DNA of 64,000 bases from positions 38,728-102,727 of the forward strand of contig JAGEMR010000105.1 of the NCBI GenBank assembly GCA_021030915.1, written 5' to 3'. Within the stretch, counting starts at the first letter, position 1. Each line of letters begins with the position of its first letter. Positions 1-11,669 of this stretch are shown one piece after another. A program made the translations under genes and the position numbers. Origin of the DNA: Astrothelium macrocarpum. Its lineage: Eukaryota > Ascomycota > Dothideomycetes > Trypetheliales > Trypetheliaceae. The notes below the pieces were generated by a model. That model made no database searches, was not told where the DNA came from, and saw nothing but the letters and a program-made list of their open reading frames with translations.

Positions 1-363
1 GAATCTGCAGACGTTATCTCTCGAGCCAATCTGAGGTTTTGCGCCAAGCGCGTCGCGTCATACAATTTCCTAATGTGGAAATATGCTTCTCTATGTCACT
101 TCCTGCGCGCGTATAGCTTGGATTTTTATCACTTCGAACGTGATACAAAAGTCAATAAGGTAGGGTCAAACGCATTTTGGAGATATAGGACAAAGTGAGA
201 AAGATGCCGTGCTTGTTTGTAATGAAGCTGCTCCCAAGTCACTTTATACCTTTCCTTTATTATTCGCGTCAACCGCATCATTGGCAAAGAGCGCACACAC
301 AGATTCCATTGCCAAAGCTCCCATTTCATTCCCATATATGTCCTTCAACTACATGAATTCAAA
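1..363. other. Intergenic, upstream of first gene
   Basis: No gene could be supported here. Short open frames on both strands lack introns, motifs or a convincing start. The stretch probably holds the promoter and 5' leader of the gene that begins at 364. Confidence 0.5.
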
Positions 364-1517
364 ATGTGCTTCTATCGTTACATACATTACACCTGCGGGT
401 GTACCCATAGAAATGAGGAGAAATGCGAGCTTAGCGTCACTCCGTTCACCAACATCTTCTGCCCAAGTTTGGAAATCGTACGGGAGGACCTTGAAAAGCG
501 CTGTCCTGACAAGAATTGTCCTGGGAAACCGGAGAGAGTCCCTGCGAATTTCCGTGACCTCCAGCTGCACGTTCGTCAAATTAATGGCAATATCTCAAGA
601 GCAAAGATCAAATTTGACGAACTTGAACAGCAATACAATTTAAATAGGCAGGAAGCAGACAGGCTTGGTATCAACGTTACGGACAGGGCCGAGTGGGCTT
701 GGGTTATTGAACAGGGAAAATCTCTGAAAATATTAGTAGAGAAATACGAAGTGGAAGGACAAAAGTCACTTCTTGAGATGGCGCGAATGCTGAATGTGGC
801 ACCGATTGGAAAGAATATAGGTAGAGTGTTAGTGACATCGTAGGTGGACACATTGGTGTCACACGCTTGTTCAATGTGCTGACTCGGTGTTTCATTATTA
901 GGGAAGGTTTGTCTAATGGACCAGAAGGTAACATGACACAAGTGCCACAAGTGCAATTTCGAGCACCATATATGGGGCCTTTAAAAGATCATACTCAGCA
1001 GACCCCAAATGCTTACGAAAAAAATGCTCTACGAGTTCCTGGCTCTCACCCTACGGCAACCAGTTCCGGAAATCCCTCTCAAGGAAAAGTAACCATGTCA
1101 CTTGAGCAACAGCGCCTTTTCGAACTCCGGCAGGTCTGGGGAGAGCATTTCAAGGATCCACGAGAACGTGACCAGCATATTGTCAATATGCTCAGGATCC
1201 ATCAGGATATCACCTCACAGCAAGCCCATCCCAATGGGCAAAAAGCCGATTTTTCCATGTCTCAGCCTAATCGCTTGCGCAAGTCCGAACCCTCTGTTTT
1301 ATCCCAGGTAAAATCCGCTTCGGCCATTAAGCGCCCGGACTGGCCTACCCCAAGGCGTCGAAGCGACCGTTTGACCGGCAAGCAGGTCAACTACAATCTG
1401 GACAGTGATGAAGAGGAAGGGCAGCACGAAGGAGAAGACTTGGACTACTCTGAGGCAGCGCAGCCTGATGCCGAAGCGGACGTCTTGGACGATGAGATGG
1501 ACTTGGACTTTCACTAG
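364..1517 (+). CDS. Hypothetical protein, probably nuclear, two exons
   Basis: Function not recognised. I read two exons, 364-839 and 902-1517. The intron 840-901 (62 nt) has donor GTAGGT, a GCTGAC-like branch site and acceptor TTATTAG, and it is the splice that restores the frame. The protein is about 363 aa. The N terminus has closely spaced Cys and His residues (YTCGCTH, then CPDKNCPG), which could bind metal, followed by a charged, helix-prone stretch. The second half is polar and low-complexity, with a basic patch (TPRRRSDR) and a strongly acidic tail ending DDEMDLDFH, as in many nuclear fungal proteins. The start at 364 is the first ATG of the open frame; an upstream exon is possible. 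The gene is convergent with alg12. Nuclear location is inferred from composition only. Confidence 0.6.
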
Positions 1518-1834
1518 CAATCTGAACATGCTGGGGTACCAAGAGAGGAGCTCACTGTTGAATGAGTTAATAGCAATGATTCACATGGCAACGGTAATTA
1601 TTCAGCGGTAATGCAATGGAGAAGGAATGAAAACGTAGTGGGAGTTTTCATCAGGCTTCAAAACTATTTGTCTCCAGCGATCAGCATCACACTTGTCATA
1701 GTAGATTCACACGACGCTCTTCTCATAGGAAGGTATACATGGCTCCATCAGCACATTACATCATTGAAGTCAAGCAGGATGAGATCAAAATCCATTAGCT
1801 TGATTGTATCATTTAATTCCAAATATCAACGGGT
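1518..1834. other. Convergent intergenic region
   Basis: This lies between the stop of the first gene and the stop of alg12 on the opposite strand. It should hold both 3' untranslated regions and termination signals. No other gene is seen. Confidence 0.5.
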
Positions 1835-3655
1835 CTACGTGGCGCCTCTCTGCCTCTTCAATACTCTAATCTTCGGCTCCATCACAACTCCCACCCATCT
1901 CCCCCCAAGGATCCGCCTTCCCGCCTTCTCCGTTCCTTTCCACACCCTCCACACCCAATTCCCTAACTTCCCCTTTCCCAAACCTCTCCGCACCAAAAAC
2001 CCCAACCCATCCTCCTCCCCAACCAACTCCTCCCCCGGTCCCAGCTTTCGCACTCCGCTATACCCATACACCGTATCCACCACCTCCCACGCCCCAATCG
2101 CCATCGCCGGATCCTCCATCAGCGCCCAGTCAAAGCCGGCCCAGAACTCGACGCTACGCAGGAGTTCCGGGTGGAACTTGGAATCAGTCTTACCATAGCG
2201 CCAGCGCTCCAAATCCACCGCCGCGTCCTCCACGTCCCTCCCCACGCCACCACCCAGCGTAGCAAACAGCGCGCTATCCGGCGTCGGCATCTCCAGAAAC
2301 CGGACCGCGCCCGTGTGGAACGCCAGCGTATCGACATGCACCGCGAGCACCGCCTGCTGTCCGCGGACCCCCTCCGCAGCAGCGTGCGCGCGCAGCCGCT
2401 GCAGCGCGTCGCCGCCGGGGTAGTTGAGGCTGGAAATCGCGAGGAGGAGCGCGGCTACCGCGCCGCTCGCGACGCACGAGAGCAGCAAGACCTGCGTGAG
2501 CGCCGCGTACAGCGCGGACTTGCGCCGGCGCGTGAAGATCCAGCTGGCGCCGCTGCTGGCGACGGCGGTCAGGCTCGGCACGATGTACATGACGAAGCGG
2601 GTTTCCTTGTGCGGGAGGATGCTGTACAGCGCGGCGAAGGCGAGAGCGGGGGCGAGGACGTCAGCGCTGGTGCGTCGTGTGGTTGGGAGGGCGAGTGCGA
2701 GCGGGATGCAGAGGGTGTAGGTCAGCGGGTTGAGGAGGAGGCGGGGGAGTGCGGAGACGAAGTAGAAGTGCCAGGGGGATGTGCCCCAGTCGGCGGATTT
2801 GCCCTCGATGGTGTTGAACCAGAAGGCGGCGAATTCGGGCCATAAAGGCCAGTCCTGCCACATGTAGGAGTCGAGCGGGATGGTGAGGGCGAGGCCGATG
2901 AGGGCGCCAAAGGCGCCGGCGGGGATGATCTCGTGGATTAGTGAGGCGCGTCGGCGGAGGAGAAGGTGCAGGGTTTCGGTGGCGAGGAGGAGCGCGAGTT
3001 CAGAGCGGAGCACGACGCCGGCGATGGTGAGGAGGTAGAGGGCGAGGCGTAGACGGCGACCTGAGCGGGGGGATTTGGTGTTGGTGGATTTGAAGAGGAG
3101 TAGTTGGCTTTGGGCGAAGGTGGCGAGGCCGAAAGCGAACATGTTGGGGAGCGGGCGTGAGGCGTAGTACATGATGTGGAACTGGGTGGCTTGGAAGAAG
3201 AGATAGAAAGTGCTGGCGGTGCGGCCGTAGGCAGTGGAGACAGCGCGGTGCATAGAGAGGAGTGAGAGGGCATTGAAGAGACCGAGGATGGCTCGCACTA
3301 GGATTTGAACTTGCAGGCCGGTGGTGAGAAAGGAGAGCAGCGGGTTGGAGAGACCGGCAAGGAGGATGGGACCGATGAACGAGCGTGGGACGGGGTGATT
3401 GCCAGGGTAGATGACATGGTCGTAGTGGGAGAGGGTAGTGGTGTTTGATGTTGTAATACCGTAGGCGATGATATCGTGAGTTGCTTGGATAGAGAAGGAT
3501 TCTTCGATTTTGGTATATGGAGAACAGATCAGATGGAATAGGATGACGGAAGGAATCAAAAGAGAGAGCAAAACGCCTGAAAACCTTCAAATTGAGACGT
3601 GATCCCAGTGCCATTTATAAGAGGAGATCATACCTGAAGAAGGGTAAATGGACAT
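1835..3655 (-). CDS. alg12: Alg12, dolichyl-P-Man:Man7GlcNAc2-PP-dolichol alpha-1,6-mannosyltransferase
   Basis: GT22-family mannosyltransferase of the ER membrane. It adds the eighth mannose, in alpha-1,6 linkage, to the lipid-linked oligosaccharide used for N-glycosylation. Two exons: 3634-3655 (only 22 nt, encoding MSIYPSS plus one base) and 1835-3576. The 57-nt intron 3577-3633 has donor GTATGA and acceptor TTTTCAG. The product is about 587 aa, normal for the family. The lumenal signature KIEESFSIQATHD (acidic pair near residues 32-33) is followed by YDHVIYPG and PRSFIG, which together typify Alg12 rather than Alg9 or PIG-B. Many hydrophobic membrane segments follow. The large exon has no ATG at its 5' end (its frame opens at a TTG), so the mini-exon supplies the start. 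Confidence 0.93.
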
Positions 3656-4780
3656 CTTGTCAAAGCGAAATTCAGCTAGGAAATTTGCATTTTTCCATTT
3701 GATCTAATACTTGGGAACAACGAGCATATTCGCTGACTAAAATCAATCTCGTAACTTTTCTAGCTCCATGGGTGAGAAGTTGTGGTGTTTTTTCAGGGTC
3801 CAAAAAGGAAGTTGACACGATGGCCATCAAATTGCTGCACATTTGACGAAGAGATCTCTTGTCTACACAGATACGCAGCTCGTTTCTTGTGTCGCTAGAG
3901 CGCATAAATACCCCAAACCATGTTCTTCGGGTTAGGCAGTCTGATCGAAGGTTTGTTCACAGTCATGTCCGTTAGAACACCTGGCTAACAACCAATCATA
4001 GTGTCGGTGCTTCTCCTCAATGCAGTCGCAATCCTCTCAGAAGACCGGTTCTTAGCGCGAAGTAGGCACTTTGAACTCTCTTGTTAACCATGAAATGTTC
4101 GCTGATCTGGTGGAAGTTGGTTGGGCAAGCACTGCATCTCAAGACCCCGGATTTGGTGGACAGCAGGATACGACAAGCGTCAAGGCAAGAGTTATCAACT
4201 TGATCTCCGCCGTGCGGACAGTCACAAGAAGTGAGTTGGGATACTTGGATTTGGCCGTCGCTTGGATTCAAATTTAACGCACATGGTGTAGTACCGCTTA
4301 TTGTTGTTAATGTATTGATTATCGCCTACCTGGTTGTTTTAGGATGACAATATTGCATCCGTCTATTAAGATACCCACCTACGCATAAAAGATACCCATG
4401 TTACGCCCAGAGTCGGTTCGGTCCGTTTTCTGAAGTCAAGGCCGCGGACCTACGACCAGCAAATGAGGCTTTCTGATTACTAGAATCGGAGGTATTCTAA
4501 GGTCAGATCTAGTCAATCTACCACCGAAGAGAGGCTACCAATCCTATCGAGAGGCTGGCCTGTGATGATCGATGAAAACAAGTTCACCCAGATCAACTGT
4601 TTGAGATGGCCGCTTATGATGAGCATAGGATATTCAACCACGAGGCTGAGACAACTATCCATAGATCAGAATTGATGAATAAAGTAATGAATACCTAATA
4701 TGAAATCCAATAGTTAAGGGTATCTCGCGCAGCGCCCTTTCCCACTTGCCAATCTCGTCTCTCCTAACGTAATAACACTC
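3656..4780. other. Intergenic region, 1.1 kb
   Basis: This lies between the 5' end of alg12 and the 3' end of the dynactin gene. Open frames of up to about 84 codons occur on both strands (for example around 4017-4277), but they overlap each other and show no motif or splice structure. It probably holds the alg12 promoter and the dynactin 3' region. Confidence 0.5.
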
Positions 4781-6221
4781 CTACTCCATCCGCTTCAATC
4801 TCTCCTCCAAATCCTTCACCCACCCCTCTACAACCTTAGCATTCCCCACCCGCACATCCTCCGCACCTTTCATACTCTGCTCCACCTTCTCCAACCCCTC
4901 CGTCCACTTCTTAATCTCCTCCCCCATCTCCTGCTGTTGCGCCTCCACCGCATCCAGGCTCTCACTCGCGCGCGCGGCGCTGGTATGCACTGCCCTTAGT
5001 GTATGCAGCCGGTCCAGGACAGACGGTAGAAGCGGTGCAAGAGTCTCGATGGTTGGAAGTGTGCCATACAGCGCGTTGATCTTGGAGCTTTGCTCGTTGT
5101 CGTCGTCGGTGCCCTGCTGTCCCTTCTCGCCGTTGGGACGCGCGGAGTCTTGTGCGTTGCGTGATTGCTTTCGGAGATCGTCTAAATGCTTTGCCTCTTG
5201 GAGGGATTCGTGTACCTTGCGACTGATGGCGTCAAGTGAGGATGGGGTGGCGGTGGAGAGAGTCGTGAGTTGGTGTTCGAGCGTTTCCAGAGTTGGGAGA
5301 ATGGGTTGGGGAACATTGGTGGTTTCGTCGCCAGGAACACTTGATAAACTTCTGCCAATGTATTTTTCTAGGAGCGCGAGTCGGGAATCGAGATCTGCTG
5401 CTTTTGCCAAGGCGTGGCTTTGTTCGTAGTTTGGCGCGTATTCGACCGTGAATTTGGTGTGATTTGCGGAGTCTGTAGCCTTGTGTGTTGGACCTTGATC
5501 TGTAACTGATGTGGCGGGAAAGCGGCGACTATTTGGCATCTCAAATGGTATATCTGATTGTGTCTTGCTACGCTGGGTGCTATGCATTTCATCTAGCATG
5601 CGACTAAGCTGTGCAACACCATCCACTTCATTCGTCCTCTCCTCTTCGTCATTTTGTTTTTCATTCGCATGATTATCGCTGTAATTTTTTGAGTCGTATT
5701 CTGCTTTGATTTCTTCTACTTCTCGGCGTAATCGAGCCAACCTCTGTTCGAGACTTTCATCCTCATCGCTGAACTCGCCATCGTCATTTTCGGTGTCGCC
5801 TTTTCGCTTTCGTCGATGCGATGTTCGATATGATCTTCTCTTACTACTGACACGATCCGAAAAGTCAACTTCGCGGGCATCTACGTTGTTGGAAAAGAAT
5901 TGTTCGCGAGCTTTGTTGGGTTGCAGACGCGTTCGGCTGATTCCAGAGGTAAGTTCTCCCTCAGAAGCATCTTCGTATGATGACCCGGCTGACGACGGTC
6001 TGGGAATTGAAGAGCCCTATCTTGAATTTAGTAATATTAATAGGGCGTTGAAAATTTAATCATACAGGTATCGTAGAAGTATCGTCAATTAGGTCAGGAG
6101 TCTCGTAGATATCCGGCGCTGTATCCTGCCAAAAAGTCTATAAGCAAATTGAATGAATCACGAATCTGACAAGACAAACAAGGTCATCAGAAATGCCTTC
6201 GTATTTTCGGGGTTGTGCCAT
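4781..6221 (-). CDS. DCTN2: Dynactin subunit 2 (p50, dynamitin)
   Basis: Dynamitin is the p50 subunit of dynactin, the cofactor of cytoplasmic dynein; in filamentous fungi dynactin supports nuclear migration and retrograde transport. Three exons are read: 6180-6221 (MAQPRKYEGISDDL), 6066-6125, and 4781-6016, all in phase 0. The introns are 6126-6179 (donor GTTTGT, acceptor GGCAG) and 6017-6065 (donor GTATGA, acceptor GATAG). The product is about 445 aa. The start of exon 2, DTAPDIYETPDL, is the hallmark N-terminal motif of the family. The rest is mostly coiled coil: a basic and acidic linker, then heptad-rich segments around residues 115-140, 200-320 and 370-445. The spliced N terminus fits so well that the model is secure although no start lies in the large exon. 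Confidence 0.93.
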
Positions 6222-7495
6222 TTTCCTAAATCTTGATAGAGGTGAAGTGGGAATGTTTGGAAAAACATCAAAGAATGCACCATTACAGCAAGTGGCAGAA
6301 TACAGGCACGATTGTTTTCTAAATCACATAGTATTGCAACAGGTCTATATTAAATCGGAAACATATTTACGAATGGACTCATTTACTATGTATCGAAAAT
6401 AAGATCTATACGGGATTCCAATTACGACAAAAGCAAAGGATAATATGTTACCCTTCTACATTATGGGGCCCTTTAGACTGGACTTCTATTCCTCCGAAAC
6501 TAGTTTCTGACTTGTGGCACAGAGTTTCGTTCATGTTGCTTTGAAAATCCCAAATCTTAGGACCTGTGTATCGGCGTGAACGTTGTTCTTGCATACATGC
6601 TCAATTCATTGCATTTCCTCATTTCCAAGCGTGGCTGATACACACATCATCAACAGAGCAAGCACACGACTACACCGATGGATTGTGCAGCGTGTCAAAG
6701 CTCGAAAAGACCTGCATATCCAATCGCTCCTTACATGCTGTGTTGAGGACGGTAGGCCAGTGTTCTGGGTATAAAGTCTATATGACGATTGAATGAGCTT
6801 TTCTTCTAATCCGATTCTGCAAATATTTGGCAGATCCAGTCAATAGAACAACTCATCTGTTATATCGCCTAAGGTACCACACTTTTGATGTTGGGAGACA
6901 ATGGGGTGGGACATTATACGGCGTGTCATTCAGCTTGATGTGTGAGGAAGAAGGCATCAAGTCTCGTTTCCCTATATACAAAGTCGCTACTGTAAACCAG
7001 CATTGATGAAGATTTGAGAGAGTTTACCTTGTCTTGGATGATTGTACTCCTTCATGGTAGAGTGAAGCCATCACGATACGTTCAAAAAACGAACGTTAAA
7101 AATCCTCAATGCAACCTACCAACGCATACCCTCAACATCAAGGTTGGCTGTTCAGCCTCGTCGAGGACAACTGTATTACCAAATCAAGCTTTTTCGATAC
7201 AACTGGATGGCAAGGAGGTGGAACTCGCTAGGATTGAATGAGATAAGGTCAGAAAAAGCAGGAGAGAAATCGGTTCCATGATCCGCAGCTTCACCAAACC
7301 CATCCGACACCCCTGGATATCCCATTCCTCAACTACACGCTAGATATTGATCAACACTTTTCCAAGTCTCTTCCACATGAGCACACTCACAGCATTCGAT
7401 TCGTTACTTGTTTCCAAGTTTGATTCCCATGTGATTGTTTTACCAGGTCGTATGCTTGACTGTCGTTGGTGATCCCCGCTTACCGGCTTAGCAAC
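6222..7495. other. Divergent intergenic region, 1.27 kb
   Basis: This lies between the dynactin start (minus strand) and the LSD1-type gene (plus strand), so it should contain both promoters. Small open frames near 6566-6796 and 7014-7241 have no recognisable features. A 5' untranslated exon of the demethylase gene could lie here. Confidence 0.5.
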
Positions 7496-10400
7496 ATGAC
7501 TACCGTCGACCGCCCAATATGTGATCTGGATTTCCATATCAGCAAGTTCACAGAAAGTTATGAGCAAAACATTGAATCCAAGTTCCAGACTGGCAATGAA
7601 CACGGGGCTCAAGTCAATCATATCCAGACCGGCGGCAGCAGCATGACGTCCAATCCTACTTCGAATACAGCTTACGTGCAAAATTTCTCAGATGCTGGCT
7701 ACAACATGGTACCATATACAGGGCTAGGGAAACGACAACGATCTGTAGCTGAACAAGGCAACAGCACTGCTGTCAAAAAAGCCAAAGATGCAAACCCAGG
7801 AAAGAGCTTTTCACCTGTCTCCAGTCTGACCAATCTACCCCCGAACCCAATGCTTGCATTAGATAAGGCGGCACAAACTAGCTGGGCTGCACTCAATGGT
7901 CAGGCCGCGGGAGAGATGCCTCGGGTTAAATCGAGTGATCAACCTTTGGGTACGGTTGATAATCATTTTATCAAGTCTAATTTCAGCTCACCCCAAAGTT
8001 TCCCCAATACTCCTCATTCTGGTGCTTCACCTGGGTCCTTCGATACCCTTGCAACAAGTTCGTCAAAGGTTATTGACGGAGGGAGAAAAAGAGGTTCGAA
8101 ACGAAAAATTGAAAAAGCGCCGAAGCCCAATTCCTCAATACCTCAGGACCTTTCCTGGGAGGAGTACGCAAGACAATGTTCTCTAGCCGCGTACAGCTCT
8201 AGACTAAATCCATTTGCGCTCAGTCTCCACGAAGACATGATTCTTAGACTCAAACTTGAGCCGGTGCAGGTATCGATCTATCTTCATATTCGCAATGGTA
8301 TCCTGCGTCTTTGGACCCGAAACCCTCTTGTCCCAGTATCAATGGAAGAAGCATACGGATGCGCAAAGCAAACCAGATACTTTGGTCTTGCCAACCTGGC
8401 ATTTCAATTGCTGTTAAGGCATGGCTACATCAATTTTGGTTGTGTCGAAGTGCCACGCATAATCAACCCTGCAGGCCCCAAGAAACACAAAGCAGACACT
8501 AAGACTACCTTTACGCCCACAATCGTCGTTATTGGTGCTGGAATGTCTGGGCTGGCTTGTGCAAGACAGCTGGAAGGTTATTTCTCGCAAATGGAGGGCT
8601 CTTGGCCAGACAATCGGCGCCGACCACGTGTTGTGGTCCTCGAAGCACGAAGACGGCTCGGTGGTAGGGTATATTCACATCCACTACGAACCCAAGTGGA
8701 TGGGAGCCTCCCGGGAGGTCTTCGCAACACGGCTGAATTAGGCGCACACATCGTCACTGGATTCGAACTTGGCAACCCTCTAAATGCTATCATTCGTGGA
8801 CAGCTCGCTCTTCGCTATCATGGTCTTAGGGATAATTCAGTTCTATACGACTGCGATGGAAGCGTTGTTGACAAAGATCGTGATGATACTATACAGAAGC
8901 TCTATAACGATGTGTTGGAACGCGTCTGTGCTTATCGACAGAAGACCACTCCAATAAAGACGCTGGAGGGCGATCGTGATCTGATGCTCACTGGCCGGGA
9001 TCCCAGTGGCAATCACAATGGAAAGAACGAGAAAAACTCAAATAAGAATACAAATGCGGGCGCAGCAAAAGTAGCGAGCCATGATCAGATGATTCAAAGA
9101 GACAAATCAACACAACATGTGCCCGGCGGTATGGAGAAACTTGCCGGTAAAGCCTACCAAGTTTCTGGCACTGGGGCAAAGAGCTCAGCCACCAACGCTG
9201 CAAAAGCTATGGGTTGGGTGGTAAAGGAAGGAGTGCCTGATAATCAGTCCTTGGAACTGGATAGTTTCGTGAGTAGCTCACCGCATCCAACACTAGGAAC
9301 TACGATGGACGAAGCGATCAGACAGTACCAAAACATCATCGATCTTACCCCTCAGGATATGCGTCTGCTAAATTGGCATCATGCAAATCTGGAGTATTCG
9401 AACGCTGCGCACGTGAATGAGCTCAGTCTCGGCGGGTGGGACCAAGACACTGGAAATGAATTTGATGGTGAACACTCCCAGATCGTTGGTGGCTACATCC
9501 AGGTGCCCAAAGCACTTCACCAGCTTCCTTATCCGTTGGATGTACGGTTTGATACCGAAGTCTCGAGCATTACTTATGAACCTACTGCAGTGCCGTATAT
9601 TAGAGCTGGGGTGAGAGTGACGTGTACGAACGGAGAAGTGTTCGATGCACACGACGTCGTTCTCACAGTACCGTTGGGAGTACTAAAACAGAGGAATATC
9701 GGATTTTCGCCTCCATTACCTGAGTGGAAGACTGGTGCTATCGATCGGCTTGGTTTCGGCTTGCTGAATAAGGTATGTTTTGTTCCAGCATCGATTTTAC
9801 CAACGCTTAACCTTCAACCAGGTCGTTCTCGTGTATGAGAAAGCTTTCTGGGACGAAGATCGCGATATGTTTGGGCTACTGAATCAGAGCAGAGTAGAAG
9901 GCAGTCTTGATCCTGATGACTACTCTTCTGGGAGAGGACGATTCTATCTGTTCTGGAATTGCATCAAAACTAGTGGTAGGCCGGTACTGATTGCGCTCAT
10001 GGCTGGTGATGCCGCTCATCAGACCGAGACCACGGACAATTCCAAACTCATTCACGAAATCACTGGACGACTCAGTCAAATCTGTTCGCCCAATCCTGTT
10101 CCCCTTCCTTCGGAGGTTATTGTGACTCGATGGCAGAAAGACCCGTGGGCAAGGGGAACATACTCGTATATGGGGGCAAAGAGTCAACCTGGAGATTATG
10201 ATGCAATGGCAAAACCGGTTGGCAATCTGCATTTTGCTGGGGAAGCCACGTGTGGCACGCATCCAGCAACAGTGCACGGTGCTTATCTATCTGGACAACG
10301 TGCTGCGGCCGAGGTTATTGATGCCTCCCAAGGCCGCATCGAAGTACCTGACCCGCTCATCCCAGAGCCGCCGATCCCAGAGCCGCCGAAGCCAGAACCC

Positions 10401-10937
10401 AACGGTGCAATGTCAAAAGCAAATACTGCAGTAGGTGCAGTTCCTGTACAGGCCGGGCCTGCTTTAGGAGGCATGGATCGAGGAAATCCTGAGGCCCTGA
10501 TTCTCGATGCCATATACCAACAGCTTGGGGAACGCCCGTTGAAACCAATCAAAGAGGGCACGAATCCATTCCTGCTTTACACCAAAGACAAATGGAATGA
10601 ATGCAAAACAGCATGTGACGAAAAGAAGCGGACGCACCCCAAGAGTGGGAATGTCAAAACATCCAAAGACGAAGTTCGAATTGCTTTGGGCAAGATGTGG
10701 CGCCAAGCCAGCAATGAAGAGAAGAAGCCCTATCGTGTACGCGCAGAAGCGCAGAAACAGATAGCGAATGGGTGGATGGAGGAATGGAAGCGTAGGACCG
10801 ACGAGTGGGACCGTGAAGCAGCCAAGATTCGCCAGCAATTCACCGATAGCATGCCCCAATTCGGGGATCAAGGCGCTCAATTGAGAGCGCATTTGGATGC
10901 GACTGCTGGATCACGGGGGGGTGCCTGGACAATGTAG
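7496..10937 (+). CDS. lsd1: LSD1/KdmA-type histone lysine demethylase (SWIRM - amine oxidase - HMG box)
   Basis: FAD-dependent amine oxidase of the LSD1 family, expected to act in the nucleus on methylated histone H3. Two exons, 7496-9772 and 9822-10937, are separated by a 49-nt phase-0 intron (GTATGT..CCAG). The product is about 1130 aa. The disordered N terminus is followed by a SWIRM domain at about residues 217-320, a Rossmann FAD motif (VVIGAGMSGLACA) near 345, and the amine-oxidase fold. The conserved lysine of PLGVLKQ (about 730) corresponds to the FAD-contacting Lys of LSD1. A flavin-end motif (GEATCGTHPATVHGAYLSG) follows. Near the C terminus an acidic-proline repeat (PEPP units, about 10369-10400) precedes an HMG box at roughly 1005-1090. 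This SWIRM-AO-HMG order is the normal filamentous-fungal form. The frame extends upstream to a TTG, so 7496 is taken as the first ATG. Confidence 0.93.
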
Positions 10938-11669
10938 CATAGGAATCATTAGTGCCTGCTGCTCGCAGTGAGAATATCTCATAGCGATAGCCCAGATTAA
11001 TTTTACAAAAATTTGCTGAAAAGAAATAATTCGCTTGTAGTACATCGGGGTGGTCCTCAGTAAAAAGTGGCACAGAATTTTCGAGAGTGTGTGTCATTCC
11101 ACTATTCGATGTTTCTCATTCCTCGAAGCTCGGATGAGGGTCTCCCCATTATATTTTTAGGCTATTATTACCTTACTCCCTCTCCGCTCCGCGCAGTTCC
11201 AGAAGCACCGTCGATGCACCATGGACACCCCTGATCCCCGCTGCTTGCCCCCACGTGCGGCGATTCAAGCGTGGACCCCACATTTCCGCCTGGCCGCTTC
11301 CCATGCGCTCGGCGACCGTTTCCCTGTCCTGCATGCGTCAGCGACAAGCCCAGCTGCTCGTCTACCCTACCAAGAGAACCGAGTCCTCCACTATCCTTCT
11401 TGAATCCGGAACCAATGGTCAATTTCTCATCATCCTCGACACGAACAACCTTCGCGGCTGGCAATTGTCGACACGATCCTTCAACAGCGCGCAGGCCAGC
11501 TTGTTTAGGCTTTATGCTGATTGCTCCTTAACGACACGATCTACGAGAGAAGACGAATTTTAGACAGCCAGTATTCATCGACCGTGGTCTCAGAATTGCA
11601 TACACAGGGCAGGTATCATTCCTGACTTATTGAAGCTTCAAAAGTCACTGCTGGGCTCCAGAGGCTATC
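10938..11669. other. Intergenic region, 0.7 kb
   Basis: This separates the LSD1-type gene from the creB homologue. A GC-richer part around 11168-11464 is open on both strands, but neither frame shows a motif. I treat it as 3' region plus creB promoter and 5' leader. Confidence 0.45.

Noticed and set aside
3571..3614. Alg12 start at a TTG (3571) or in the overlapping frame from 3614
   Set aside because: A 22-nt upstream exon with an ATG at 3655 and a proper 57-nt intron gives a normal start without a non-ATG codon.
11168..11563. Short frames on both strands between the LSD1-type gene and creB
   Set aside because: Mutually exclusive frames without motifs; likely untranslated region.
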